A stretch of 64,000 nucleotides of DNA from Sutcliffiella cohnii. Its GTDB lineage: Bacteria > Bacillota > Bacilli > Bacillales > Bacillaceae_I. The stretch is from contig NZ_CP018866.1 in NCBI RefSeq assembly GCF_002250055.1, positions 326,001 through 390,000 of the forward strand, in the 5' to 3' direction. Both the position numbers and the translations under genes were made by a program. The notes under the pieces are model-generated. The model was not told the DNA's origin. It worked only from the letters and a program-made list of their open reading frames with translations, and made no database searches. Positions 9,725 through 18,267 of the stretch are shown here, one piece after another (position 1 is the stretch's first letter; each line of letters begins with the position of its first letter).

Positions 9725-9922
9725 GAATAGATTCAGATTAACCTATATAAGCTAACGATTAGCGGTGATTTAAAAGTCACTATTAAAATTAGAGGCAGGA
9801 GATTGGGAATCAAACTATTTTCAACGTAAAGTACGCTATAACACCTAACGTAGAAATCGGCTTTTTAATTCATCAAATATGTGAAACAATTGTAATTCTA
9901 GTTGATTACATACCCTAATAAT

Positions 9923-9938
9923 GTACCTGTTAGGGTAT
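9923..9938. promoter_or_regulatory. CstR-type operator
   Basis: GTACCTGTTAGGGTAT is nearly identical to the operator at 24584 (ATACCTGATAGGGTAT). It precedes a decayed short frame. An isolated member of the operator set 7 kb before the sulfur region. Confidence 0.5.
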
Positions 9939-9964
9939 TATTTAGTAGAGGGAGTGTGCATCAT

Positions 9965-10180
9965 ATGAAGAATGAAGAAAAAAGTTGTTCAACTAACTAG
10001 TGAGGAATGAATAAACGGACAACAGATGGTAAAAAGGCTAAAATATCGCCTCCAATATGACCAGCTGTTTATCTTTGGTTCCTGGTAGGAGCTATATTTA
10101 TTATCTATAGTATTATGGGTACTGTACTCTCAATTTTTTAGGGGATATTGTTAATTATGGATCGTACTTTATTTAGCTAA
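9965..10180 (+). pseudogene. Decayed small gene(s) behind a CstR-type operator
   Basis: A GAGGGAG site leads to ATG 9965, but the frame (MKNEEKSCSTN) stops after 11 codons. A following stretch encodes a hydrophobic segment (AVYLWFLVGAIFIIYSIMG) interrupted by stops. It looks like a small membrane protein of the sulfur regulon that has lost its frame. The remainder of 9725-10286 contains nothing else except the terminator at 10193. Confidence 0.35.
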
Positions 10181-10192
10181 AGAGTCATGGGG

Positions 10193-10220
10193 AAGTGCAT
10201 ATGAAAATGCACTTTTTTTG
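10193..10220 (+). terminator. Intrinsic terminator
   Basis: AAGTGCAT-ATGAAA-ATGCACTT followed by seven Ts. Confidence 0.8.
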
Positions 10221-10286
10221 TTTTATTTACTTCTTAAACGTTTCTTAATATTCACAAAGTATAACTGAAGATAAAGGAGGAGCATT

Positions 10287-10949
10287 ATGGAGGAGTTTTT
10301 AATTATTGGTTCGATACGTTTGCCTATCAAATGGATCTTTATTGGGGGTGCACTAGTAGTAGCCTATCTAGCAATGAACATTCGTTTAAGTCGATTAAAT
10401 TTAGACAAGAAACCATTATTAGATACGGTATTTAATGCGTTATTTTATGGCTTTATTGTTTGGAAACTAAGTTATGTATTATTCAATCCGGTTCATGCTT
10501 TTGCCTATCCACTGGGGATTCTTTATTTTGATGGTGGTCAAAAAGGAATGTTGTTAGGAATTCTAATTTGCTTCATTTATATTTACTTTCAATCTACTAA
10601 GCAGAGCATAGGAATAGTAACGTATGTGAATCTTACTTTCAGTGGTTGGCTTGCAGGGAGCGCAACTTATTTTATTTATTTATTCCATACAAATTATTTT
10701 TACTACTCTGGTCAAATTTTTTTAGCTGGATGGCTACTATTTGTCATGTCGAAGAATAAGGAAGTAGATCTTGGAAAAGAATTATCCAACAGCTTATTAA
10801 TTTATAGTCTAGGTCAAATCTTTTTAGGTTATTTGACTCAAATAAAACCAGTTATTTTTGGGTTCACAAATCTCCAAATTGGTTTTATTTTGTTAGCTCT
10901 ACTTATGCTAATAGTACAGAAATGGAAAAGGGGTGAGAAGAATCGATAA
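10287..10949 (+). CDS. Integral membrane protein, first gene of the ccdA operon
   Basis: 220 aa with six or seven hydrophobic helices; AAAGGAGG lies 7 bases before ATG 10287. The segment FDGGQKGMLLGILI resembles the glycine-rich part of prolipoprotein diacylglyceryl transferase-like membrane proteins, but the Lgt catalytic motifs are not evident, so the function is left open. The 3' end overlaps ccdA by 17 bases, implying coupled expression with a thiol-redox membrane pathway. Confidence 0.65.
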   Translation: MEEFLIIGSIRLPIKWIFIGGALVVAYLAMNIRLSRLNLDKKPLLDTVFNALFYGFIVWKLSYVLFNPVHAFAYPLGILYFDGGQKGMLLGILICFIYIYFQSTKQSIGIVTYVNLTFSGWLAGSATYFIYLFHTNYFYYSGQIFLAGWLLFVMSKNKEVDLGKELSNSLLIYSLGQIFLGYLTQIKPVIFGFTNLQIGFILLALLMLIVQKWKRGEKNR

Positions 10950-11649
10950 TTTATCCATTTTAGTAGCCTTTACTGCAGGACTGCTTTCTTTCTTATCACC
11001 CTGTGTATTTCCGTTACTTCCTGCTTACATTGCTACGTTAACAGGTTCTACAGTCTCTGATAAGGTCAATGTAAATAAGAAACTAGTATTTACTAGATCA
11101 ATAAGCTTTATTTTGGGATTTAGTATCATCTTCGTCCTTTTAGGAGTATCCGCAAGTTTCATAGGTCAAATGTTTATGGAAAATAGAAACATTGTTGAAA
11201 AAATAAGCGGACTCCTTATTATCATCTTTGGACTTCAAATGGTAGGCCTTTTACAACTCAAATTCCTTATGAGGGAAAAAAGAATACATATGCAATCTAA
11301 AAGGGCAGGTGCAGGACCTTCCTTTTTAATTGGAATGGCTTTTGCATTTGGATGGAGTCCATGTGTAGGTGTTGTTTTATCCTCTATTTTATTATTAGCA
11401 GCCTCGCACGAAACAGTAAGTAGTGGTGTGATTTTATTGTCAGTGTACTCATTAGGATTGGGGATACCATTTTTAATGGTATCAATACTTGTGACCTATT
11501 CATTGAAAGTTGTAAGGAATATTAATTCAATCTTACCTAAATTGAGTGTAGTTAATGGTTGGATTTTAATCGGTTTAGGTTTGCTTCTATTTACAGGTCA
11601 ATTTCAAAGGATTAGTGCTTGGCTTGCAACTTTCACCTATTTTGGTTAA
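10933..11649 (+). CDS. ccdA: CcdA, thiol-disulfide membrane transporter
   Basis: 238 aa, six predicted helices. The two conserved cysteine motifs of the CcdA/DsbD-transmembrane family are visible: LSFLSPCVFPLLPAYIATLTG near residue 17-25 and GWSPCVGVVLSS near 140. The family passes electrons from cytoplasmic thioredoxin to extracytoplasmic thiol proteins such as ResA. The GTG start at 10933 overlaps the preceding gene; an AAGGGGTGA site overlaps the GTG itself, so the exact start is uncertain by a few codons. Partner of the thioredoxin-like gene that follows. Confidence 0.92.
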   Translation: MRRIDNLSILVAFTAGLLSFLSPCVFPLLPAYIATLTGSTVSDKVNVNKKLVFTRSISFILGFSIIFVLLGVSASFIGQMFMENRNIVEKISGLLIIIFGLQMVGLLQLKFLMREKRIHMQSKRAGAGPSFLIGMAFAFGWSPCVGVVLSSILLLAASHETVSSGVILLSVYSLGLGIPFLMVSILVTYSLKVVRNINSILPKLSVVNGWILIGLGLLLFTGQFQRISAWLATFTYFG

Positions 11650-11666
11650 GGGAAGGAAAATAAAAG

Positions 11667-12227
11667 ATGAAAAAACAAAAGAATTTGATTGTGATCCTCC
11701 TTTTAGTTGGGCTAATAGGATGGGGTTTAATGGATTTACGTGGAGAAAGTGGGAATGAACTGAACAGTGAAACGACTGTAGTAGATGTTGAAGTAGGATT
11801 AAACCAAGGAAATTTGGCACCGGACTTTGAATTAGAAACATTAGAAGGAGAGCCATTGAAGTTATCAGACTTTAGAGGGGAAAAAGTAATCCTAAACTTA
11901 TGGGCAACTTGGTGCCCGCCATGTCGAGCTGAAATGCCCCATATGCAAGACTACTATGAGAAACATAAGAATGATGGAGTTACAATATTGGCAGTTAATT
12001 TAACAACTCAAGAGCGAAATAAAGATGCGGTAAGGCCTTTTGTGTATGAGGAATTTCAATTGACATTTCCAGTTGTATTAGATGTCGATGGTGATATCGG
12101 AGCGATGTATCAAGCTTATTCTATACCAACAACTTATGTCATTGATACTGAGGGGTTCGTTCAAAATAAAGTGATTGGGCCCATGTCTTATGAAATGATG
12201 GAGACAATGATAAACAATATTAATTAA
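11667..12227 (+). CDS. TlpA/ResA-like membrane-anchored thioredoxin
   Basis: 186 aa: one N-terminal membrane helix (about 5-24), then APDFELETLEG, an ATWCPPCR active site and a cis-Pro loop (SIPTTYVID). This is the ResA/TlpA pattern: extracytoplasmic reduction of apocytochrome c or other thiols, recharged by CcdA upstream. 17 bases after ccdA. Calling it ResA itself would need comparison with other paralogs in the genome, so no symbol is given. Confidence 0.9.
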   Translation: MKKQKNLIVILLLVGLIGWGLMDLRGESGNELNSETTVVDVEVGLNQGNLAPDFELETLEGEPLKLSDFRGEKVILNLWATWCPPCRAEMPHMQDYYEKHKNDGVTILAVNLTTQERNKDAVRPFVYEEFQLTFPVVLDVDGDIGAMYQAYSIPTTYVIDTEGFVQNKVIGPMSYEMMETMINNIN

Positions 12228-12248
12228 TACGAGATGTGGAGGTTCGGA

Positions 12249-12938
12249 GTGAACACTAAGGGCAAATCTATTTTAATTGTAGAAGATGATCATAAAATAA
12301 GACAATTAATTAAGATCTATCTTGAAAAAGAAGGTTATGATGTGTGGGAGGCGGGAGACGGCAAACAAGGCATAGACATGTTTGAGCGGTACGATCCGTG
12401 TTTTACGATCATTGATTTAATGCTTCCTGAAGTCAGTGGAGAAGAGGTTTGTAAATGGATTAGGACAGAGAAGAAAAGTGATAGTCCGATTATCATGGTT
12501 ACAGCCAAGGTGGAAGAAAAAGATCGGATTAATGGACTCAGAATGGGGGCGGATGACTATATAACAAAGCCATTTAGTCCAAATGAACTTGTTGCTCGCG
12601 TCGAAACGGTGCTGCGTCGAACAGAGAATCGTTGTAATAAAATTAGTTTTCAAGGGATCACAGTGAAGCCTTTAAAAGGAGAAGTGAATTTTAATGGAAC
12701 GAAACTTTCTTTAACAAATAATGAAAGCAAATTACTATACATGTTCATGAAGCACCCGAATCAAATTCTATCAAGAGAACAGTTGATCGAGGAACTTTAT
12801 CCAAATGTTGAGAAAGATATTACGAATCGGACAATTGATGTCCATATCCGAAATCTTAGGGAAAAACTAGAGCAAGTAGACGCTCCAGATTGTATTAAAA
12901 CAGTTCGGGGCATGGGGTATCAGTTTGTTGCCTTTTAA
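12249..12938 (+). CDS. OmpR/PhoB-family response regulator
   Basis: GTG at 12249 with GGAGG six bases upstream is preferred over ATG 12234. Receiver domain with acidic pocket (VEDD), phospho-acceptor Asp56 (IIDLMLPE), Lys107 (ITKPF), then a winged-helix DNA-binding domain (LSREQLIEELYP, RTIDVHIRNLREKL, VRGMGYQF). Cognate of the adjacent kinase and in the same transcription unit as ccdA/tlpA, so it probably controls a redox or envelope response. Confidence 0.95.
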   Translation: MNTKGKSILIVEDDHKIRQLIKIYLEKEGYDVWEAGDGKQGIDMFERYDPCFTIIDLMLPEVSGEEVCKWIRTEKKSDSPIIMVTAKVEEKDRINGLRMGADDYITKPFSPNELVARVETVLRRTENRCNKISFQGITVKPLKGEVNFNGTKLSLTNNESKLLYMFMKHPNQILSREQLIEELYPNVEKDITNRTIDVHIRNLREKLEQVDAPDCIKTVRGMGYQFVAF

Positions 12939-12954
12939 ACAAATCGTAAAAAGA

Positions 12955-14028
12955 ATGTTAAAAATGAACCTTATGTTAAAGCTAACGGTGATAAATAGTA
13001 TCGTTGTCGGACTGGTCATTTGGATTGTTGGTGTATCTGTAAAAGATTTTGCTTGCTATTTAATTGAAAAAGAAAATTCTCTTTCAGCTGAACAAAGGTT
13101 AGCTTTTACAAATCAATTGGATTCTTACCTCGTTTACGCTGTTATTCTCTCCATATTCATTGCTGCGGTCGTTCATTTTTATTTTATTCGTTTGTTATTA
13201 TATCCACTAAGTACTTTAACGGAGGCGATAAAAAAGATTGCAAAAGGGAACGATCCAGCGATTATTTATAACAAAAACTCTGATGAAATCGGTCAATTAA
13301 CAAGGCACTTTAATGAAATGATAAGAAAAATAAAAAAAGTAGAGGATTCTCGTGAGAAAATGACTCAAGATGTTGCTCATGAGTTAAGAACTCCTTTAAC
13401 CAATATCAATGGCTATTTAGAGGCATTAAGATCGGGAGTAATAAGTGGAAATCAAGAGCTATACGATTCTCTTTTCGAAGAATCGATGAGGCTTACAAGT
13501 CTTGTTGAACAATTGCAACAACTTAATATTTGGGAAAATGAATATGGCAGCTCTGTAAATTATGAGTGCTTATCTATTCGTCTTCTTATTGAAAGCCAAG
13601 TTGAAATGTTTCGCTTAGAACTTCAGAAACAATCGATCCAAATCAAGGTTAGCGTAGAAGATAAACAGTTAAACGCTGAGAAAGAGGCCTTGAAACAGGT
13701 CTTAACAAATTTAATTGAAAACGTCCTCAATTATGATAAGGGGGGATGGATGGAGATTATAGGTTTTATGAGTGAAAAAGGCTATCAAGTTCAAGTGAAA
13801 AATGAAGGGCTACCTATTCCAGTTGAAGATCAGAACCAACCTTTTGAACGTTTTTATCGAGCTGACCTTTCACGGAATCGTAATTTAGGAGGGTCTGGGT
13901 TAGGACTATCGATTGTCAAAGAGATTATCAAAATTCATAACGGAGAAGTAGGCCTAAAAACGAGTCAAAATGTTCATACCTTTTGGTTTATGTTACCAAT
14001 TGAAAATGATAGAACGTTTTATGGATAA
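12955..14028 (+). CDS. Sensor histidine kinase
   Basis: About 357 aa from ATG 12955; a TTG at 12925 would overlap the regulator stop. Two membrane helices (about 7-25 and 55-75) with a short extracytoplasmic loop, HAMP domain, HisKA with the DVAHELRTPLTN H-box (His about 142), and HATPase with an N-box (NLIENVLNY) and a GGSGLGLSIV G-box. The small sensor loop suggests intramembrane or partner-mediated sensing. Forms a pair with the regulator upstream. Confidence 0.95.
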   Translation: MLKMNLMLKLTVINSIVVGLVIWIVGVSVKDFACYLIEKENSLSAEQRLAFTNQLDSYLVYAVILSIFIAAVVHFYFIRLLLYPLSTLTEAIKKIAKGNDPAIIYNKNSDEIGQLTRHFNEMIRKIKKVEDSREKMTQDVAHELRTPLTNINGYLEALRSGVISGNQELYDSLFEESMRLTSLVEQLQQLNIWENEYGSSVNYECLSIRLLIESQVEMFRLELQKQSIQIKVSVEDKQLNAEKEALKQVLTNLIENVLNYDKGGWMEIIGFMSEKGYQVQVKNEGLPIPVEDQNQPFERFYRADLSRNRNLGGSGLGLSIVKEIIKIHNGEVGLKTSQNVHTFWFMLPIENDRTFYG

Positions 14029-14052
14029 AGTTGTTTTTTTAGGAGGCTGTCA

Positions 14053-15609
14053 ATGAGTTATAAGGAGCAAAAAAAAGACGAGTGGACACTCACATTACTT
14101 CATACAAATGATAGTCATGGACATTTATTACCTATTGAAATATCTAGTTTAGACATTTCTTCTCAATTGCGCTTGTGTCACTCATTTCCTCTATATAAAA
14201 AGTTAGGTGGTTTCGCCTATTTAGCTGAAGCAGTTAATCGTATTCGGCAAGAAAATGATCATGTACTTCTACTTGAAGCAGGAGATGTATTCTGTGATAG
14301 TGAAATTGCGAACATAACAAAAGGCAGTTTTTACATTAAATTGATGAACCAATTAGGGTATGATGCAATGACACCAGGAAACCATGATGTAGATTATGGA
14401 ATAGAGGTTTTAAAACAAAGAGCAAATGAAGCGAACTTTCCAATGTTAGCAGCTAATTTATTAGAAGAGGAAACAGAAGCACCTTTATTAGGCAATCCTT
14501 ATATGGTGAAAGAGATCAATGGTTTTAAAATAGGTATCTACGGTCTGACTTATCATTTAACACCCGAAACAACATCAAAAAAGAATACAAGTGGCGCTAA
14601 ATACACGTTTAGTTTAGAAACAATACAGTCGGACATTAATCGATTAAAAAATAGGGGGGTTAACTGCGTAATTATATTGTCGCATTTAGGATCAGATTTA
14701 GATAGAAAGATGGCAGAAAACATAGAAGGAATTGATGTAATTGTAGGAGGGCATTCTCATGAACCCATTCCAAAGGAGATAAGAAATGGTGTCATCATTT
14801 CTCAGTCTACACCATACTATACTGGACTTGGGGTACTAAGGTTGCAATTTAATCGTAGCTCATTAGTAGGAGCAGAAGGAAGTATTATCCCTATTATCCC
14901 TGAGAACTTTCAACCGAATGTAAATATACAAAGAATGATAAATGAAATGCGGTTTGAGCACAAAGATCGACTAGAGCAGGATGTCGGAAGAATTACATCT
15001 CCTATGATTCGTAATTATAAGCGAGAATCGCCTGCTGAAACGTTCTTTGGCAATATTCTACGTACTAAGACAACTAGTGATATCTCAATATTACCCGGAA
15101 TAGGGTTTGGGGTAACGATCCCTCCTGGGCCTATCACACTCGAACAATTAACGAACTTGCTACTTCATCGTTCATCTATTTATACCGTACAATTAAAAGG
15201 TAGAGATATTGTAGCAGCTTTAGAACAAAGTATTTTAAACCAAATTCATCCAGATGTAGAAGAACGAGTTGGTGGTCTTATTCAAGTAACAGGACTTGCT
15301 TTTGTTTATCAATATTCCTCTAAGTTGAAAAACTTAGTTCTAAATGTAAGAGTGAATAATCAACCAATCTCCCTTGATCAATTCTATAAAGTTGTTTTGA
15401 ACCAGTTGATGTTTGAAGGTGGCCATAAGTACTCATCTTTAAAAAAAGGACAGAATGTGTGTAAATGGGAACAAACAGATTTTGAGATGGTGATCGACTG
15501 GATGCATAGTAATCCGGCATTACCTGTATATGAAGAAGGGTGGAGTAAACCATTACGTATACCAGATTCCCAGAAATTTCAAAAAAAGGTGTTTTCCATT
15601 AGAGAATAG
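14053..15609 (+). CDS. 5'-nucleotidase/UshA-type metallophosphoesterase, cytoplasmic
   Basis: 518 aa. Metallophosphoesterase motifs in order: TNDSHGH, EAGDVFCDS, GNHDVDYG, LSHLG and GGHSHEP; a C-terminal 5'-nucleotidase domain follows (RESPAETFFGNILR, GGLIQVTG). No signal peptide: the N-terminus is polar, so it is cytoplasmic like the YunD branch. RBS AGGAGGC before ATG 14053. 24 bases after the kinase gene, so cotranscribed. Substrate (nucleotides or UDP-sugars) cannot be told from sequence. Confidence 0.85.
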   Translation: MSYKEQKKDEWTLTLLHTNDSHGHLLPIEISSLDISSQLRLCHSFPLYKKLGGFAYLAEAVNRIRQENDHVLLLEAGDVFCDSEIANITKGSFYIKLMNQLGYDAMTPGNHDVDYGIEVLKQRANEANFPMLAANLLEEETEAPLLGNPYMVKEINGFKIGIYGLTYHLTPETTSKKNTSGAKYTFSLETIQSDINRLKNRGVNCVIILSHLGSDLDRKMAENIEGIDVIVGGHSHEPIPKEIRNGVIISQSTPYYTGLGVLRLQFNRSSLVGAEGSIIPIIPENFQPNVNIQRMINEMRFEHKDRLEQDVGRITSPMIRNYKRESPAETFFGNILRTKTTSDISILPGIGFGVTIPPGPITLEQLTNLLLHRSSIYTVQLKGRDIVAALEQSILNQIHPDVEERVGGLIQVTGLAFVYQYSSKLKNLVLNVRVNNQPISLDQFYKVVLNQLMFEGGHKYSSLKKGQNVCKWEQTDFEMVIDWMHSNPALPVYEEGWSKPLRIPDSQKFQKKVFSIRE

Positions 15610-15630
15610 TAATATTGAGGAGTGAAACCG

Positions 15631-16266
15631 ATGAAAGTGACTAATCTCACTCTATTTACGATGTCAGCTTGTCCCTTAGGTAGAACGATGAGGCATGTTT
15701 TGGAAGAGGTTACTACCTTGTTACCTGAGCAAACATTTTCGATTGTGTTTATTGATCAAGAACCTGAGTTAACGAATGAGGCACGGATTAGTAATAATCC
15801 TACTACGTTGTTTCGAGATAAAAATGGAAAAGAAGTTAATCGGGTTGAGGGATTTATGGAAACAGACGAGGTAATACAACTCATTAAAACTAAAAAAAAC
15901 TATACAACCTTACCAAGCGGAGCCAAAAGAGAGAAGAGTGTAGAATCTTACACTATCTATTTACTCAATGGTGACGCACTAGAAGCGGTAGACATAGATT
16001 TTACTAATCCAACACCAGTGAAAACCCCTCGTATTACAGCAATCAATTTGCTATTTGAAGCTGATTTACAACCATTAATTAACCCGTTTCCAGATAGTGC
16101 TACTTTAGAATTAGTTGAGTTTGAAGAAGATTTAGCACGAGTTTATATTAACCATGAAGAAAAAACAATTTCAGAAGATAACGCGTACAAGATGAAAAAG
16201 TGTCTACTACAAACATTACACTCATACGGCACTAAAAAAATTGAGCTGGTTCTAAAAAGATTATAA
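15631..16266 (+). CDS. Thioredoxin-fold/GerMN-like two-domain protein
   Basis: Start ATG 15631 has GAGGAG 8 bases upstream; the GTG at 15622 is too close. Residues 1-80 look like a thioredoxin fold (LTLFTMSACPLGRTM, then NNPTTLFRDKNGKE with a cis-Pro position), with only the first cysteine of a CxxC retained. The second half (about 105-211; TIYLLNGDALEAVDIDF, VYINHEEKTISED) resembles GerMN modules. No signal peptide. Last gene of the ccdA/two-component block. Domain calls are my reading of short motifs. Confidence 0.5.
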   Translation: MKVTNLTLFTMSACPLGRTMRHVLEEVTTLLPEQTFSIVFIDQEPELTNEARISNNPTTLFRDKNGKEVNRVEGFMETDEVIQLIKTKKNYTTLPSGAKREKSVESYTIYLLNGDALEAVDIDFTNPTPVKTPRITAINLLFEADLQPLINPFPDSATLELVEFEEDLARVYINHEEKTISEDNAYKMKKCLLQTLHSYGTKKIELVLKRL

Positions 16267-16292
16267 AAAAACATAATAGTTTCTAATTTATC

Positions 16293-16327
16293 GTAAAAGA
16301 CCTTAAACATTGTTTGAGGTCTTTTAT
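16293..16327 (+). terminator. Intrinsic terminator
   Basis: AAAAGACCTTAAACA-TTGTTTGAGGTCTTTT hairpin; closes the seven-gene block 10287-16266. Confidence 0.8.
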
Positions 16328-16338
16328 AAGTATTTAAT

Positions 16339-16722
16339 TTATAAAAGAGATTGTAACGCAATGCGTTCCTCATTAATCTCAATAGGGGTCCTAATACCCA
16401 ACCCTCTAATGGTAATGGAGGACACCAACCCTGCACAGAGTGTTGCAGTAAAAAATAACTAATCACTCCTGAAAATAAATGCACCTTCTGTTGCCGTAAG
16501 CCCTAGAAAGGTTCCAAGGAGAACGAAAGATGCTACTGAAGCTTCTAAAACTCGTTCAGTATCCCATTCTTGATCAAGTTTATCAAGTCGCCTCATTATA
16601 TCTTCCTTGTTCTCATATTGATACCTTTCAATACTTTGCTGTGTTTCTAGTGCAATCTTTTCGTTCACTTTTACTGGTGTGTTTAACTGCACTCTTCTTG
16701 AAGTTGGAGGAAGGAATCCCAT
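16339..16722 (-). pseudogene. DUF2892-type membrane protein broken by two frameshifts
   Basis: From ATG 16722 (AGAGGTG 7 bases upstream) the first frame gives VKVNEKIALETQQSIERYQ, RRLDKLDQEWDTERVLEA and one membrane helix, ending prematurely at FIFRSD. A second frame continues ISYFLLQHSVQGWCPPLP. A third gives LGIRTPIEINEERIALQSLL with a stop at 16339. Together these are a complete DUF2892 protein of the form common beside rhodanese genes, so two indels have destroyed it. Oriented opposite to the sulfur operon. Confidence 0.7.
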
Positions 16723-16918
16723 GTAAGTGCACCTCTTTCGATTAAATGACAAAAGCTATTCGCGGAATGGTAGTAAAAGCGGAATTAAATTATTGGGTTA
16801 AAGAACTGAATTTAGCAAAGTGCTTTTTGAACCTGAAGAAGTAAAAATGTCTGCCTTTTGAAATGATAACTATGTACCACTCTTTTTTTATCTGCATTTA
16901 GAGGGGGAAATATACAAT

Positions 16919-17239
16919 ATGTCAACAAATACACTGATTGAAGAAATTACACCAACTGAAGTATCACATCGCATAAATGAAGGCAAGCTGGATAGCATCA
17001 TTGACGTTCGTGAACATGATGAAATAGCAGAAGGAGCCATTCCCGGAATACACCATATCCCACTTGGAGAGCTTGAGGATCGACTTAGTGAAATTGATAA
17101 AAGCAAAGAACATATCTTAGTTTGTCGATCCAGTGCCAGAAGTGGCAGAGCTGCTGAATTTTTGAAAGGCAAAGGATATAAGGTGAAGAATATGGTAGGT
17201 GGAATGTTGGATTGGGAAGGTGATTTAGAAAGAAAATAA
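16919..17239 (+). CDS. Single-domain rhodanese
   Basis: 106 aa. Contains DVREHDEIAEGAIPG, the active-site loop LVCRSSARSGRA (Cys69) and the C-terminal GGMLDWEG. Rhodaneses carry sulfane sulfur as a cysteine persulfide. First gene of a tight five-gene operon (gaps of about 10-25 bases). GAGGGGG ribosome site. No CstR-type palindrome is visible upstream, unlike the related copy at 25519. Confidence 0.93.
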   Translation: MSTNTLIEEITPTEVSHRINEGKLDSIIDVREHDEIAEGAIPGIHHIPLGELEDRLSEIDKSKEHILVCRSSARSGRAAEFLKGKGYKVKNMVGGMLDWEGDLERK

Positions 17240-17262
17240 AAGATGTTAGGGAGGTGAAGGAG

Positions 17263-17835
17263 TTGGAAGTAACAGTAAATAAAACGTTAGATGCAAAAGG
17301 GCTTGCATGTCCGATGCCAATTGTTAAAACAAAAAAGGAAATGAATACGCTTGAACCTGGTCAAGTCATGGAAATACAAGCGACTGATAAAGGTTCAACC
17401 GCCGATATAAAAGCATGGGCTGAAAGTACGGGGAATCAATACCTTGGAACGATTGAAGAGGCAGAGACGTTAAAACATTACCTTCGAAAAGCAAGCCCAG
17501 AAGAAGAAAAAACGGAAACCAAACATCCTTATGTTGTGACGCTTGATGAACTTTCTAAAAAAATAGAAGGGGATAAAAAAGTCACCATTTTAGATGTGAG
17601 AGAATCTGCAGAATACGCTTTTGGGCATATTCCGGGAGCTGATCATATTCCGTTAGGAGAGCTTGAAGAACGCTTTGAAGAATTAAATAAAAGTGGTGAG
17701 ATTTATGTCGTGTGTCGAACCGGCAGCAGAAGTGATTTCGCAGCACAAAAGCTTGCTGAAAAAGGATTTAATCATGTGAGAAATGTGGTACCTGGTATGA
17801 AAGAATGGACGGGTCCAACAAATAAACTTCATTAA
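17263..17835 (+). CDS. TusA-rhodanese fusion sulfurtransferase
   Basis: Start TTG 17263 has AGGGAGGTGA 8 bases upstream; the GTG at 17254 lies within this site. TusA domain (1-75) with KGLACPMPIVKTKK (Cys16), a linker, then rhodanese (90-190) with DVRESAEYAFGHIPGA and VVCRTGSRSD (Cys151). Similar in content to the multidomain CstA of staphylococcal cst operons but with a different layout. Moves persulfide sulfur between the rhodanese and TusA cysteines. Closely related to 25859-26434. Confidence 0.92.
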   Translation: MEVTVNKTLDAKGLACPMPIVKTKKEMNTLEPGQVMEIQATDKGSTADIKAWAESTGNQYLGTIEEAETLKHYLRKASPEEEKTETKHPYVVTLDELSKKIEGDKKVTILDVRESAEYAFGHIPGADHIPLGELEERFEELNKSGEIYVVCRTGSRSDFAAQKLAEKGFNHVRNVVPGMKEWTGPTNKLH

Positions 17836-17853
17836 AAAAGGGAGAGAGTATCA

Positions 17854-18243
17854 ATGAAAATGGCAATTATTGCTGCAAATGATGGAATGTTTGATGCTTA
17901 CAAAGTTTTTAATATCGCAACAGCAGCCGCTGCTACAGATGCTGAAGTTGAAATGTTTTTCACTTTTGAAGGATTAAATTTAATTCATAAAGAGGCACAT
18001 AAAAATCTTCCCATGCCTGCAGGTGCAGAACATTTCCAAGAAGGCTTTAAGAAAAACAATGTCCCACCAGTTGATGAACTTGTTTCGATGGCTACAGAAA
18101 TGGGTGTGAAAATGATTGCTTGTCAAATGACAATGGATGTTATGAGTTTAGAGAAGGAACATTTTATTGAGGGAATTGATGTTGGTGGTGCCGTTACATT
18201 TTTGACGTATGCAAAAGATGCTGACGTGACCCTGACATTTTAA
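17854..18243 (+). CDS. DsrE-like sulfur carrier
   Basis: 129 aa. DsrE/DsrF-like fold with FDAYKVFNIATAAAATDAEV and the conserved ACQMTMDVM segment holding the single reactive Cys (Cys90). DsrE-type proteins relay persulfide with TusA and rhodanese partners. GGGAGAG ribosome site, 18 bases after the fusion gene. Nearly collinear with 26698-27093. Confidence 0.9.
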   Translation: MKMAIIAANDGMFDAYKVFNIATAAAATDAEVEMFFTFEGLNLIHKEAHKNLPMPAGAEHFQEGFKKNNVPPVDELVSMATEMGVKMIACQMTMDVMSLEKEHFIEGIDVGGAVTFLTYAKDADVTLTF

Positions 18244-18267
18244 TAAAGAACTATAGGAGGGGAAACC

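Noticed and set aside
12417-12653. Minus-strand open frame opposite the response regulator, and similar frames opposite other genes
   Set aside because: Shadows of conserved genes; no ribosome sites or family features.
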